A DNA stretch of 64,000 nucleotides from Perilla frutescens (taxonomy: Eukaryota; Streptophyta; Magnoliopsida; Lamiales; Lamiaceae). The stretch lies in assembly GCA_026008535.1 (NCBI GenBank), contig BRKX01000013.1, forward strand, positions 55,253,726 through 55,317,725, in the 5' to 3' direction. The position numbers and the translations under genes are program-made. The notes beneath the pieces were generated by a model, which had not been told where the DNA came from, did no database searches, and was given only the letters and a program-made list of their open reading frames with translations. Positions 34,966-48,018 of the stretch are shown here, piece by piece. Numbering within the stretch: the stretch's first letter is position 1; each line of letters begins with the position of its first letter.

Positions 34966-35612
34966 GGTGCAACTTCTGACACCTTTCCTTTGAGAGGCAA
35001 AGTAGAATCATCAATACTAGGCATAAGTAAATTCATACCTTCATGATTTGAGGATGGTGAATTAGGAGTAAGTGCTTGGCTTGTTTGGAGTTGCGTGTTG
35101 AAGATATCGAGATCTGACCAAAGAGTTGCTGCAACGTTTCAATCTGTTCCTTAGTGAAGGGAACATTACTAGCCCCATTTGCAGTCATAGAAATGAGTGG
35201 GCCGATTTCTAATTTGCTGGTTTACCATACAGTTTCCAGCAAGTGTTCTTCAAATGTCCCACCTTTTTGCAGTAGTCACACCATGGACGGCCACCTCTGC
35301 GATACTTGGGGTCTTGAGAAGGGTTGTGAGTGAGCATGGCAGATTCTTCAGTAGGGAGAGTGGGCTGATTGTCGACCATCATCAATTGTTTCCTACTCTC
35401 TTCCCTGCGCACCTCAGAAAATGCTTCACGAGCACTTGGTAAAGGTTTGATGCCCATAATTCTCCCCCTTACTCCATCTAGATCCTTATTTAGGCCAAGG
35501 AGAAACCTTAAAGTTTCTTTTTTTCAATGATTTTCTTATGTAGTGCTGCATCATTCGGGCACTTTCAAGAATGGACTTCATACATGTCTAGTTGTAACCA
35601 ATACCTTGTAAG
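34966..35612 (-). pseudogene. copia gag C-terminal part (right copy)
   Basis: Minus-strand gag with CCHC knuckle CDYCKKVGHLKNTC at about 35240-35281, over 90% similar to the left copy. It passes directly into the sequence before reverse transcriptase. Protease and integrase are deleted from this copy between roughly 35110 and 34990. The right edge is the target-site duplication of the hAT element. Confidence 0.8.
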
Positions 35613-38600
35613 CAGTGACAGATGTACGCCGGGGCTAGGGGGCAGCTTCCCCCCCAACAATTTTTTTTAGTATGTATTTTTAATTTTTTTTTCTAAGATA
35701 AAAATTAAGGTTCCCCCCAAATTTTTATTTATTTATTAGTAGGCTTCCATTATTCCATTATCCATTATTGAAATTTGAAGAAATGGGCTTTCATTATTCC
35801 ATTATCCATACACAATCTATTGAATTAACTATTACCTAAACAAAATTAATTCAAAAAAAGAGGAAAGGGGCGAAAGGCCGTCTTCCTCTTCTCCAATTCT
35901 CCGTCATTTTCACGGTCGCCGGCAGACAGCAGCAGAGCAGTGTACAGCTCTTTATCTTCTCCACTTCTCCATCTGTGGCCGGTCGTCGGTCAGCACTCAT
36001 GTAGGTAAGTTATTTTATCTATGAGAATTGAGATTGTGTAACTTAGGGTTGGAAATGTTTGGAATATTGGATAATTGGATTATAATTTTGAAATAGAATT
36101 AGGGATTTAAATAATTGAATATGATTGTTATGAACTACGATAATTTTGAAATATGAAAAAGAGATGTACGTAATTTGCAGAAAAGTTAATTTGCAGAAAT
36201 GTTTATTGAATAATTGATGTCTGAAGATGATTATTATGAATTATGATAATTTTATCAATTTATTTTGTGTATTTTTTTAATGTAGAAATAGAATATGGAG
36301 AGATTTTTTTCAAAAGCTAATGGGGGTGCTTCCTCATCCGCTTCTCATGTACCTAGACCTAGTGCTAATGGATCGGTGGAAAAACGACCTCGAGTACAAA
36401 TAGAACTAAATTCTATTGATATTGTTAGTGATCCGAGTTTGAGAAAATCAATTGAGAAATTTGATGCTTCTATTCGAGATCAAGTACGAAGGGAGTATTT
36501 GACTAGGGGTCCTTGCCAACCAGTCGGTCATAAGTATCCGAAAACTAAATCTGGTAAATATAACAAATGTTTTGGAGATGAATGGTATACAAAGTTCACA
36601 TGGATGGAGTATAGCATATCAAAAGATGCGGTATTTTGTTTTTGGTGTTATCTTTTCAAAGAATCATACAAAGGGGGTCGATATGGACTGGAAACTTTTA
36701 TAAAAATTGGATTCAATAATTGGAAAAGGATAACAGAAAAGTGTGAATCTCATGTTGGGGCTCCAAATAGTTGTCACAATTATGCTAGAATTGAGTTTGA
36801 GTCTTTTCAAGATCAAAGACATATTGTGGCAAATATGTTTCGAACAAATATTCGTGAGATGCATATTGCATATCGTACTCGTTTAACAGCAGTGTTGGAT
36901 GTAGCTCATTTTCTGTTGCAACAAGGAATGGCTTTCCGTGGACATGATGAGTCAATTAGTTCTTTAAATAAGGGCAATTTTCTTGAAATGGTTCATTGGT
37001 ATTGTGAGAGGTGTCCTGATGTTTCCAAAGTTATGGGTCTAAATGCTCCTGGAAATAATCAAATGCTTGCACCTTCAATTCAAAAGTAACTAACACATGC
37101 TTGTGCTTCAGAAATTACACTTGCTATAGTCAATGATATTGGAGACAAGTTTTTTACTCTTTTGGTTGATGAAGCACGGGACGTTTCAATGAAAGAGCAA
37201 ATGGGAGTTGTTTTGAGATATGTGAACCAAAAAGGTTGTGTGGTTGAGCGTTTTCTTGCTATCGTGCATGTGAAAGACATTAATTCACATTCTTTGAAAG
37301 ATGCTATTGATGCTTTGTTCACACGGCATGGTTTATCATTATCCAAATTGAGAGGTCAAGGATATGATGGGGCTTCAAATATGCGAGGTGAGTTCAATGG
37401 CTTGAAATCCCTAATCTTGGAAGAAAATCCATTTGCAATGTATGTTCATTGTTTTGCTCACCAACTCCAGTTAACTATTGTTGTTGTTGCTAAAGGAAAT
37501 GATATGGTTCAATATTTTTTCTCTTATGTATCCATGATAGTGAATATGACTGGAGCATCTTGTAAAAGAAGAGATCAACTCAAGATGTTGGATCATGAAA
37601 GAATAATTAATGAACTCAATGCTGGGGAAAGAGTTAGTGGAAGTGGTAAAAATCAGGAATCCACTTTGAAAAGGCATGGAGATACTCGTTGGGGTTCGCA
37701 TTATGTTACATTGCTTCGTCTATACTCTTTGTGACCTTCGATTGAACAAGTATTGCGAAATGTACGTGATGATGCTACTTTATCTGAAGCTAGAAGTACT
37801 GCAAGGGGTTTGATTGATAAAATGGCTAGCTATGAGTTTGTTTTTGTACTACACTTGATGAAGTAGTTATTAGGAATCACACACGAGTTGTCTCTTGCCT
37901 TACAACAAAGGGAGCAAAATATTATTCAAGTCATGTCATTAATTGCCACCGTGAAATGTCAATTACAAACCTTCAGAGAAGATGGATGGAAAATAATTTT
38001 AGAAGAAGTGGATAGATTTTGTGAATTGAGTAACATTGATCCTATTGATATGGATGCCAATATTTCACGACGTGGTTATAAAAGGAATGAAAGAGAGGCC
38101 TTCACTAATTTACATTATAATCGTGTGCAGATTTTTTATCAGGTATTATTTCTAAATATATTGTTTATTTTATTTGTTGGAAATTTATAATTGTTGTTAA
38201 TTGTATTTTTCTTTCAATGTCAGGTTGTTGATTTGATTATCCAAGAGATAAATAATCGGTTTTCAAAAGCTGACACTGAATTGATTCGTTGAATCACATG
38301 TCTTGATCCGAGAGATTCTTTTTCGCGATTTAATATTGATCAACTCATGTGCCTTGCTCGTCATTATCATGAGGACTTCTCAACAGTCGATTGTTTATTT
38401 CTTCCGCAACAACTTAGCAATTTCATTGTTAATGTTAGGTGTGACCCTCAATTTTCTACAATTGCCAACTTAGGAAGTCTTGCTCAAGAAATGGTTAAAT
38501 CTGGTAAGAGTTTAGTTTTTCCATTGGTTTATCGTATGATCGAGTTGGCGTTGGTGTTACCTATTGCTACTGCTTATGTTGAGAGAGTGTTTTCTGCTAT

Positions 38601-38972
38601 GAAGATTATGAAGACTGATTTACGCAATCGAATGGCAGATGAGTGGATGAATGATAGTTTAGTTGTGTTTATTGAGAGGGACTTGTTTTTGACAATTGAA
38701 AACGAGCCGATCTTGCAACGTTTTTAATCAATGAAAACACGCAGATTTCAGTTGTCGGCACTTCCGCAAACAAGCACAACTACAATCTCACAAAGTGTTA
38801 ATTTTTAGAGTATTTTTAATGTACTAAATATTTATACAATTCCATCTTACTTAAATTTGTGATTTTTTTCATATCATGTTGTTATTATATGTTTATTTGA
38901 TTTCGTGGATTTTTTTTTTATCATAGACTATAATGTCGCCCCCTCAAATATTTATTTCTGGATCCGCCACTG
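35613..38972 (+). mobile_element. hAT transposon, complete, 8-bp TSD
   Basis: The ends are CAGTGACAGATGTACGCC and (inverse of the right end) CAGTGGCGGATCCAGAAA. These are hAT-type terminal repeats. CTTGTAAG stands on both sides (35605-35612 and 38973-38980), an exact 8-bp target duplication. The element is 3360 bp and has inserted into copia gag. One long transposase gene fills it. The perfect duplication suggests that this is among the younger insertions in the stack. Confidence 0.95.
36295..38727 (+). pseudogene. hAT transposase, TTF zinc finger type (nonsense mutations)
   Basis: Two exons, 36295-38142 and 38224-38727, with an 81-bp GT-AG intron, would encode about 783 residues. The N-terminal TTF-type zinc finger has W-x-C-x2-C-type residues (FTWMEYS...FCFWCYLFK) near residues 100-125. 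The RNase H-like core shows LVDEARDVSMKEQ (first Asp), GQGYDGASNM (second Asp) and VHCFAHQLQL (C-x2-H). The C-terminal dimerisation region has YVERVFSAMKIMKTDLRNRM with the third acidic residue. Four in-frame stops (TAA 37087, TGA 37732, TAG 37864, TGA 38290) break it, yet there is no frameshift. All four can arise by a single C-to-T or G-to-A change. Related plant proteins are labelled zinc finger MYM-type or DUF4371 transposases. Confidence 0.9.
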
Positions 38973-39505
38973 CTTGTAAGCAAATTGAAGTATTGGGTTA
39001 CACTAAACTCACCTTGACGGAGGTCATACAGCCGAGTTTCAATATCCAAGAGGGCTGATCAGTTTTCAGTGCCGGAATACGTATCACGAGCAGCCTTCCA
39101 GATGTCTTTTGTTGTCTTGAAGAGCAAAAAGTTTTCTCCAACTTCAGTTGTTATTGAGGAGATTAACCAAGACATGACCAAATGATCATCGATTTTCCAA
39201 GCCTGTGTTTTGGATTAGTCGCCTCTGGTGCCACAATCTCCCCAGAGAGATGACCATCTTTCCCTCTGCCACAAATAAACATGGAGACAGATTGGGACCA
39301 TTGAAGGAAATTGTGTCCATGTAGCTTGTGATTAGTAACAAATTGTGAAGATGAATCGAGGGTTGGAGTTGGGACATTAGAGGCAGAAGAATTAGTGGCC
39401 ATGCCGTATTTTGCCATGAGGAGAAGAGCGACAGGGAGGAGAGGAAACAAAAAGGAGCAGATGCTACTGAATGGAGATAGCGTCTAGGGTTCAGAAACCT
39501 AGAGT
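38973..39505 (-). pseudogene. copia gag N-terminal part (right copy)
   Basis: Minus-strand gag start MAKYGMATNSSASNVPTPTL at 39417, continuing to the hAT insertion. The leader matches the left copy back to CTCTAGGTTTCTGAACCC, only a few bases inside the primer-binding site. The homology ends there at 39505, and Helitron helicase sequence resumes, so the LTR and primer site of this copy are absent. Confidence 0.8.
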
Positions 39506-39507
39506 AA

Positions 39508-39620
39508 ATCTACAAGTACATTAATGAAATCATAGAAGCAAGTTATTGGGCGTCAGGACCATCGTTGAGAAATCAATTTGCAACTGAAGAATTGTTCATG
39601 CAAAATCATGCAAGAGAATC
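39508..39620 (+). pseudogene. Helitron helicase, fragment after copia block
   Basis: The frame YINEIIEASYWASGPSLRNQ, then FATEELF, continues the Helitron protein where the 5' part stopped at NGVQYVT (31690). It runs for about 35 codons and meets a 312-bp insertion. Confidence 0.7.
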
Positions 39621-39932
39621 TGATGCAAAATAGATGTATATTATTTCTGAAAAAATCAGTTTCAACACTCTGTGTTTCTTCTATTTATACAGAAATATAT
39701 CTTGCTAACTACAAAACTAAGATCTACGGTTGATAAGCTTGATCCGAGTGAGAGTTTGATCTACGGTCATAGCAGCTTTGCATGTGATCCTGCATGGCAC
39801 TCTTTAACTGGTTGCCACGTGTGCACAACTGCTAAACTGTGCTCCTCTTACTCATACGATGCATGGTTGCTTCCTTGCTGCTTTCTTACGTCGCATCGAG
39901 CTGCAAACTCAACAGCAACACTACTATCATCA
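39621..39932 (-). repeat. probable solo LTR
   Basis: This 312-bp sequence is bounded by TGATG and CATCA and lies between two joined pieces of helicase. On the minus strand it has an LTR-like layout: CACGTGGCAACC, a TATAAATAG box, then a short R/U5-like end. No internal retrotransposon sequence is attached. The flanks GAATC and AATTC do not match exactly, so a target duplication is not proven. Confidence 0.5.
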
Positions 39933-40560
39933 AATTCTATTATTAGGTCAGAAACTATTTGGGAAAATTGTTGGAGTTATCTCTCAGACGATATTCTAAA
40001 CAATCATATGATAATGCTGCAAAATCCAAGTATGTCAATTACTTAAACTATTTATTTGTATTTTATAAATTACATATAAATAAGACTTCGAAATTGTTTA
40101 TAATTATAAAACATTATTGCAGAATTGTTGTTAGGTGAGGATGGAATAAAAAATAGATATGGAAGAACTTGAAAAACTTTTGTTTGGAAGAGATTGTCTA
40201 CTAATATAAGGTCAAGGGGGGAAATCTTCTTAACTGTTTCTCAAGTGTACTAGCTTCACTTTTGCTTTTGTTGCCTATGGAGAACATCTCATTCGCGCTT
40301 CAAAATTTCAACATGCAATATCAAACAGAAAAGTGAGTTTGCCGATCTAATTATAAGGGACATACTTATAATTTGAGATAAAGCTCTTATGATGCACAAA
40401 CTTTGCTTTGAAGCGTTGGATAGAAGCTTGCATTGTGTGTTTTTCATCGACAAATAGATTTGATGTTCCATTTAGAGGTAAAATAATTGTATTTAATGGA
40501 GACTTTCATCAAATTTTACCGGTGATTCCAAAAGGCAACAGACAATCAACTCGCGTGGCA
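39933..40560 (+). pseudogene. Helitron PIF1-type helicase fragment
   Basis: IWENCWSYLSDDIL (39958-40000) continues the helicase linker. After a gap, CNIQYQ-like sequence near 40310 and FALKRWIEAC, then FDVPFRGKIIVFNGDFHQIL and PVIPKGNRQ (40460-40540) match PIF1 helicase motifs II-III. Several stops and frameshifts are present. The gene stops at about 40560 where unrelated GC-richer DNA begins. Confidence 0.75.
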
Positions 40561-40850
40561 AACCTGTGCCTGCAGCAAGTCGTGCCTTGACCAAACCAGA
40601 ACACAATTCAATATCAATGCGCGGATCGCGCCTTCTGCTTGCACTTCTGGGTTGCGCCACTTGGCGCGGGTGTTGAGCTCACGCTCGTTGGTACTCAGGC
40701 CTCCTATATACTAGCCTCTCGAGCACTCAAACTTAAACATCGACACCCTACCTAAGCTCGTATCAATGTTCGTATGAATCAATTCTAGATGAGTAGTCCG
40801 AGTCATCGAGAATTGCATTTTCCGAGTTGGCCATCATTTACTTTCTTTTG
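40561..40850. other. unassigned GC-richer segment
   Basis: This contains GCGCGGATCGCGCC and GCGCCACTTGGCGCG, both partly palindromic, and a TCCTATATACTAG stretch. Its composition differs from both flanks. I do not recognise it; it could be part of the retrotransposon remnant that follows. Confidence 0.3.
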
Positions 40851-41215
40851 AAGAAGCTTCGTTTCACTTTTGCTCATTTATCTTCTAGAATGTCAGGGCA
40901 TTCATATTTGTAATGACCCTATTTATGACATTGAAAGCATTCACTAGAAGCTCGGCAGTTTCTGGTAGATTCAATTGCTCTTTCAGTCGGTTGTCAATTT
41001 CTTTCTTGCCTTGGACTCTCATCTTTTTGGTGATCATGTCTTAGATTTCTTTTAAGCTTTTCCAAGAGCCTTGTGACACACTGAATTTGTTCATCAATGT
41101 CATTGGTCAGGTTCTCCTTGTCAGCTGCTCTCTTCAACGATCAGTTGAGGATCCACTTGGTGTATCTTTCGTTGGTGAGTTTCTTAGTCAGTAGCTGTTC
41201 ATACTTCTGACGTCT
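40851..41215 (-). pseudogene. LTR-retrotransposon gag remnant
   Basis: On the minus strand a basic gag-like stretch (KKLTNERYTKWILN...SLKRAADKENLTNDIDEQIQ) leads to a CCHC knuckle, CFQCHK-stop-GHYKYEC, near 40910-40950. A stop replaces one residue within the knuckle, and another stop lies upstream. It differs from the copia gag at 32-39 kb, so it is a second family. It lies between the dead helicase and the 3' end of the callose synthase gene. Confidence 0.55.
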
Positions 41216-41585
41216 CTAAATCTTATTAGTCAAGGCACAACTTACAAAAATTCTAAATATGAAATGACTCAACAAAAAACATTTTAGAATTAATGATGAC
41301 GGCCAATTGAAAATATTTTATTTTGGGTCGTTACAATTAGAAATAACAGCTTGGAATCTCTCCCCTTCCCAAATAAGGGAAAAAATAAAAATAAAATAAA
41401 ATAGGATATCTTCAAAGAATCTGCTTTTCTGCACGCAACTCCATAAATCTCAATATACATTAATAGTTCCATCTCGCATCATATTTTGGTACAAGAACAC
41501 CCACCAACTCTATGACATAATAAAATCTAGTAATACATATATACATCCAATGATGTAGCAAAATCAGAATTACAAACTTGTGTGA
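41216..41585 (-). other. callose synthase 3' UTR and spacer
   Basis: This is the presumed 3' UTR of the minus-strand callose synthase gene. No exact poly(A) site is assigned. Confidence 0.4.
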
Positions 41586-44500
41586 TTAAATTCCAGTATT
41601 GGGGTTGTTCCCAGCAAGGATAAGTGAGATCTCGAGACCACGACTGAATGCTTGGTTGAACATAAGCCTTGTTTGGAATGTTGAAGCGAATGGGAACCAT
41701 GAGGATAAGGCAATAGGGATGAAGATAAGGATTCCCATTAGAGCATCATATAACCGAGCAATAGATCGTATCGACTTCCAGAGTCCCATTTTCTTCACCA
41801 CAGGTTTCCAAGCACAAGCGATCTGCAGGTAGGAAAGAGTTTACTTGTGTATTTTGAGCAGAAAAATCATAATCCAAATATAGATGTATGAAAAACTGAT
41901 AGTAAGAAGCTTGAATTAAGTCAGAGACAAAACTTACAGAAAGAATTCCCCATCCAGTGGGGAGAAAAGCCAAAATACAGGCAAATATATCGGGGATGGA
42001 GAGAGAAGTAATTGCAACAGCAACAGCTACGCCAGCCAGTGCCAATAAAAATGCGAGCCCTTGAATAAATCGTAGCACTAACTGAAAATTGACTGATATC
42101 TTCTGACTGAAGGTGAATACCTGTGGAATCAACAGAGAGATTTGATAGAGCCCATGCTTATGAAATATGAGTTTGCTGAAAAAAAAGTGTTTAAAATCCA
42201 ACCTTGAAGAGAATAATTAGCACTGCGAACACTATCCATGAAAATCCATATACCTAAGGGAAGAAAAACATCACAGCAAATAGGAATCAGTTTTCATTTT
42301 TATCCAATACTACATTGATAAAATAAAAGAAAAAACAGAAACTTAGATATCAATTATTTTAGGCATTTCTAAGGATGAATGTTTATCAACTATCTCTTCT
42401 GAATTCTGATTACTGTGAGGAAGCCCGTGTTTGGTTAAAGAAATAGGACAAAATGGATCTCTGAGAGCCTAGTCATAAACAAATCATTCTAACAAGCATA
42501 ACTTGAGATCAGCTGATTAATTAAGCTAATGAAATGACCTGCATTCCAAATTCCATGTTTACTGAATAAACCAAGCCTTACATGAAATTAGAAGTCATAT
42601 CAGTGTGGTGATACAATAATTACACTAAAACAATTCAAGTTCAATAGATAAATAAGATATCCGTCAATGGTCAGTTATAAGTAGATGATTCTAATGAAGT
42701 TCGATATGAACAGGAGACAACCGACATTTGACAGAATGATTTATCTGGTAAAGGCATTTGGCGAAACTCAAGCGATATTAATCTAAAACATACAATGATC
42801 ACCTTCAGGCACCTTGTCTCAGCAAACTTCTAGCAGGCAGTTTTACTATCTCAAGTTAGTTATATAACCATATATATGCATGTAGGGGTGTTAAGGCTTA
42901 CTAGTATATATATGACCCTTAACCTATGCAGATCATGTATATTATAGCAAAAGGCGGCAATTATTTTTATCACAATAATGCAACAGTCAATCATATAGGT
43001 TCAGTGTTGTGATTCCCAAAACCATGAGAAAATAACAGACATTCTTCACTAAAAACAAGAATCTTACCGTCAGGGATGTGTTATCTCCTTGAACATGTAA
43101 CTTGTAAACAATACCATACTGGAAGATAAAAAATCGTAGGCTAAGAATCGTTTCCACCACTCTGCCACTGAAGTTTCGCATGTGAGACTGTACCAAATGT
43201 AAATTGTCATACATAAATATGAGATATTAAACAAGAGTTATACAGCCAAACTTACTAGTACCAATAAATTTGTCCCAAATACAACCAAGAATTAAGAGTA
43301 GCAGAAAAAGGGCAATAAATTGGAGAGAACCAAACTTGAGAGCAGGACTCATATATGATTTATGGACTTCCATAAACTCGTAGCATCAGTTCAGGTTGTT
43401 GCCTATGACCGTACAGTTCTAGCAAACACTATCAAAGGCAAAATCTTGGCTATAGTTTGTGTAAAGTCATGTACTATTAATTTACCCTGCCGACAATCTC
43501 TTGTAAGTTTTAAGCATCCTAAAATTGATCATTATATGTTTTAGATTATGAACTAAAGGCCATTCTTTTAGTACATATCATTTTCCCAACATTAGAAATA
43601 AAGAATCCATGCAACAAAAAAAAAAAAAAAAATTCAAGTAGTTTTAGAAATGCACTTCACCTTTGTGTCCCTGAATTATTTTTTTTCAATCAATCGATAT
43701 GCGTGAATCATTGAGCATGCGTATTTCTCTTATCTATCCTAATTCTCCAAACATACAAGTTTGAACTATTAAAAGTCATTATTTTAGTGTATGTAATCAT
43801 TTCCCAACATTAGAAATAAAGAATCCATTAACCCAAAAAAAATTCAAATAGTTTTAGAAATGCACTTCACCTTTGTGCTCCTAAATTATTTTCTTTCTTC
43901 TATCAATCGATACGCGTGAATTATTGGGCTTACGTATCTCTTACATCTATCCTAAGCTTCTGAACATAAACGTTTGAACACATGCAATCATGCGAAACAT
44001 ATAAAAAAGAACAAATATATATTAAAAGGAAAGCCAAGTATATTATTCAGATCTAAGTTTGGGGCAGGGTGGGATGCTCGAGTTTTTTTTTTAGCTTTTT
44101 TGCCTTATTCTTTTTATTCTTTTGTTTTATATTTTGGAGTTGAGGATTGGGGTGGAAGGTTAGTTGGGGCCTATTGGAATGTGGGTGGATTGGGTAAAGG
44201 AGGAAGAAAAAATATAAGAAAAGAAAGCTACCAAATGGAGGAAAGACAAAAATTAAAGTTCGGAATTTTTCATTTTTTTCTTTTTGGGTATCATCAACAG
44301 TATATTTCTCTGATTCACTAATGACTTTTCTAAAATTTATATAAGTAAAATGAGAATAATTTAGCCAATATTTAGGAATTATTTCAGCTAGGTTCATATT
44401 TTTTTCATCAGTTGCAGTCAAAATATACAGAATTTTTATTTTGTAAACTAAACAAAAACAAAAGGCTAAATAAAGATAGACTAAAAGATATGATATAATG

Positions 44501-47500
44501 GAAAATCAAGGAATGGAATATTACAATTTCACCCTAACGTTAATGAAAGTTAGTAACCAGATTTGTATAGACACGCAAATGCTGATTTCATATTGATCTT
44601 TTTCCCAAGAAAGATGGTAGATATTCTCTTCTGTAAATAAACAGTCACTCCCGTTTATGATTGATTGAAGAGGAACAATTATCAAGGTTAAGATGGAAGA
44701 ATTGTCAAGAAAAATTACGACCATACCAGTTCTTCATCCCACCAAGCCTCCCAGCTTTCTTGTCCTTTAACTCCAATTCCACCTCTGTAAAGAAGCCAGT
44801 TTGTCCAATCTCGAAAATCTTCAACAGTCCTAACAATGACAAGAGGGTTTATACTTGAACCAAGTAGACTAACAGGAAGGAAAATGCAATGAAATGAAAC
44901 TTACTTCTGCCACTCAAATCCAGATGGATTAAACAAATATGGCGCAAACAGCCAAGAAATAGCCAGAAACCAACTGCTAACGGTGAGAAGAATGTAGGAT
45001 AAAGCACCACCTTCGTTGTACCCATATGAAAGGTATACCACCAACAGGAGCACAATTTCCATTCTGAAGAAAATAATAACGTAAGTCTATATGAAAACAC
45101 ATCTGTAAAGAGGCACAGAGATATACACATGTGAACAATATGAGAAGGAGAGGAGGGAGGAGAGAGAGAGAGAGAGACCCCTTAACAAAATGACTTCGTG
45201 AGTAAAGCCTGTAATTTTCACTAAACTTGATGTGGCGAACTACAAATCCTCTCCCGGTTGCTTGATACTGCAAAAAAAGTTACCGTGTCCTAAGTCATTT
45301 CAACTGTGTAATTTCCCTTGGCAGGAAATGATGGATTAACATACCCTCGCACCACCATGAAGAATAGTACGGCCAAAGTAATGTGTCCTGGTGCCCAGTG
45401 AGAATGTGAAGTAGACAGTACAAAGCTGAAATTGCATAGTCACAAAGCTAACCATGGCCTGTAAGACAGAAGAAGCAGAAGATGCCAGAAACAAATTAGA
45501 AGTTGAAAGTTAACAGCTGCCACACCACCCAAAACAATTAATAAGTGAAAAAATCTCCATCACACACAAGCATTCATTATAAACCAGTGCAAAATTAGAG
45601 GAACATGGATATCAAACAGAGTACAGCGCACATTCATGACATATCAAAAGACAACAAAAGTATTTGGGAAAAACTTCTGGAGTTCTTCACATACAAATTT
45701 TAATAGGTCCAATTTAAGTTTAGCAACTAAACAAACAAATTAGATAAATTAAGTATTATAACTAAAATATAAATTTAAAGAAAACTACAAAATTGAGTAT
45801 GAGAGACAAAATTACTTAATTTAGAAATAAACAAGGTAATTAAGTAAAAAATAGAGAACGGTTTAAGGCTAGATTATTTGGAACAAAAATTAGTTGGTAA
45901 AATATGGTTGTAATGGGATTTTAGTTACTTTCCTTGGTGTAGAGGGTATCAACAGTTAGATCACAGTCTAAATCATGTTTTAGATCAATCCAACTTTAAC
46001 CGTTATATGGGTTCACAACAAAATTTGTAAGGGTGGGGGGTGGTGGAGATGTGAATAGACTTACCCTTAGAAAGCCCTGTTCCAATATGAAGCCTAAAAC
46101 CATTGGCAATGCTGTAAAAATACCAATCTGGAACAGAAACTGTGCATTTAGAGCTGCATTGAGAGCAGTATTCCCCAATATATCTGCTCTTGTTTGTACA
46201 GTTTCACCAACCCCAGATAATGCCTTGAAAGGATAAAGCAAATATTAGACAAAACTGGACATATGAATTCAGTGAAGATTATTGCAGGATAAATATGTGA
46301 TCTCAACAAGTTCCGTGACATCTAATCCCAATGTAAACCAGAGAGGGGCATATGGTGAGATCAGAGGGGGTTCGGAGCATGGAAAGTAACAACTCTGTTT
46401 CTTTTGGTGGTAGTAACAACAGTACCAAAGTGGGAAGGGGGAAGAGGAGGTTTCTCATCATGTTCCATTCTCCAGGGCTACTAGTACAAGATAGGGAAGG
46501 TTAACAAATAAAATGCATCTCCTTCCCCTTGTTATCATGCTAAACAAAGAGAGGCATTAACAATGTTTTCCTGTCCCCTTCCCTCAACAAAAAGGAGAAA
46601 AGGACCTCAAAAGATTAGATTGGCAACCCCAAATCCAAGTGGACTTTAGCACAAATGCTTTTAAGAATTTAGAACAGAAGCATTAAATAAAGATACTCTG
46701 AATTAACTCAAAAGTATTAAGGATGCACTTACCAAATATACCCTCCCATAGAGAAAAGCATACACAGTCAGCACTGTTAACTGCATGGAGATTAAATGGA
46801 ATTCAGTGAAGTATCTTAAGAGTATAAATAAAGGCATAGCAGCATGATGTACAAACAACTTAAAAGCAAGCATATGGGAAAAGAGATGCCTTCCACGCCC
46901 AAAATGAGTGCACTCATAGCACAAGATGTAAAACAAAATGTTGAAAAACCATTGCTGCTACATAGTAAGCTAACCATGGTACAGAAGTAGTATCCAACAG
47001 TTGTGAAGTAGAAGGAGAGCATCCTGAAAAAATCAAAGAGTTGCCCAAGCCTGTAAATATCCCTGCTAAGAACTTGCTCGCCATTTCCCCCAGCAACTTT
47101 GCCCTCAAAAAGGGCAATCTGATTGAGCCCAACATCTCGTCCCTTGCCAACCTGTAGAAAATCATTTAGCCAATTTTACATCCGCAAACTTTTTTACATT
47201 TTACCCCAGCCCCGCCCCTCGGCAGGTTTTTGAGCAATGCTAGAGTATACCTGAATGTATTCATGATGAGTCACATTTCCTTGGCGTAAAGTTGAATTGA
47301 AACCTGCATTTTCCAACTTCAGCTTCAGAAAAGATGAAAGGAAAATAATGACAAGCTCTAAAGATAATGCAGGTTTGAAGCCATCTCTTAGGTCCAGTTG
47401 ATAAAATAGAAACTATGACGATAACTATCTCATTAACCTATGACTCCATGCCATCTCTTAAGTGGTATCACATAAAAATGAGTCCTAAATAAAGAGATGA

Positions 47501-47985
47501 GGAGGGTTGCTTTCCATTTCTTTTTTACCAGTCACTAACTTCTTCTTTGTCAAAAAAGTCAATTAAGGAATATAGCTTTGAATGCAAGAGATCTGTTTAA
47601 TAGTATGTAGGATCAAAATTAAATGATAAAAAACCAAAAATATCAAAGAACTAATAGCAACACCTGAATAAATATCTTCACTGATATTAATTACACGAGA
47701 TGCCTTGCTGATCCCACCCCTTGTGATATGGAAAACTCTATCAAATACATCTGGATGTCCATAATGCATGCGGACCCTGACAATTACCCAAATATCAGCA
47801 TTAAGTATACCTTATCTTGCACAGTAACATCATTGCATAGCAAGCATACTCACTTCAACGGATTTGCCAAAACTCGCTGACCAAGCGTGACAAAGCTAGA
47901 TTCTTGATTAGACATGAAGGATGCCAATGAAGACACACTGCATTAGTAAGCTAAGAAGTTAAGCATCAGTGAAGCATATAGAGAC

Positions 47986-48018
<33 letters not shown>

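Noticed and set aside
44053..44421. Overlapping 115- and 122-codon open frames on opposite strands
   Set aside because: They fall in a callose synthase intron, are low in complexity and have no similarity or splice context.
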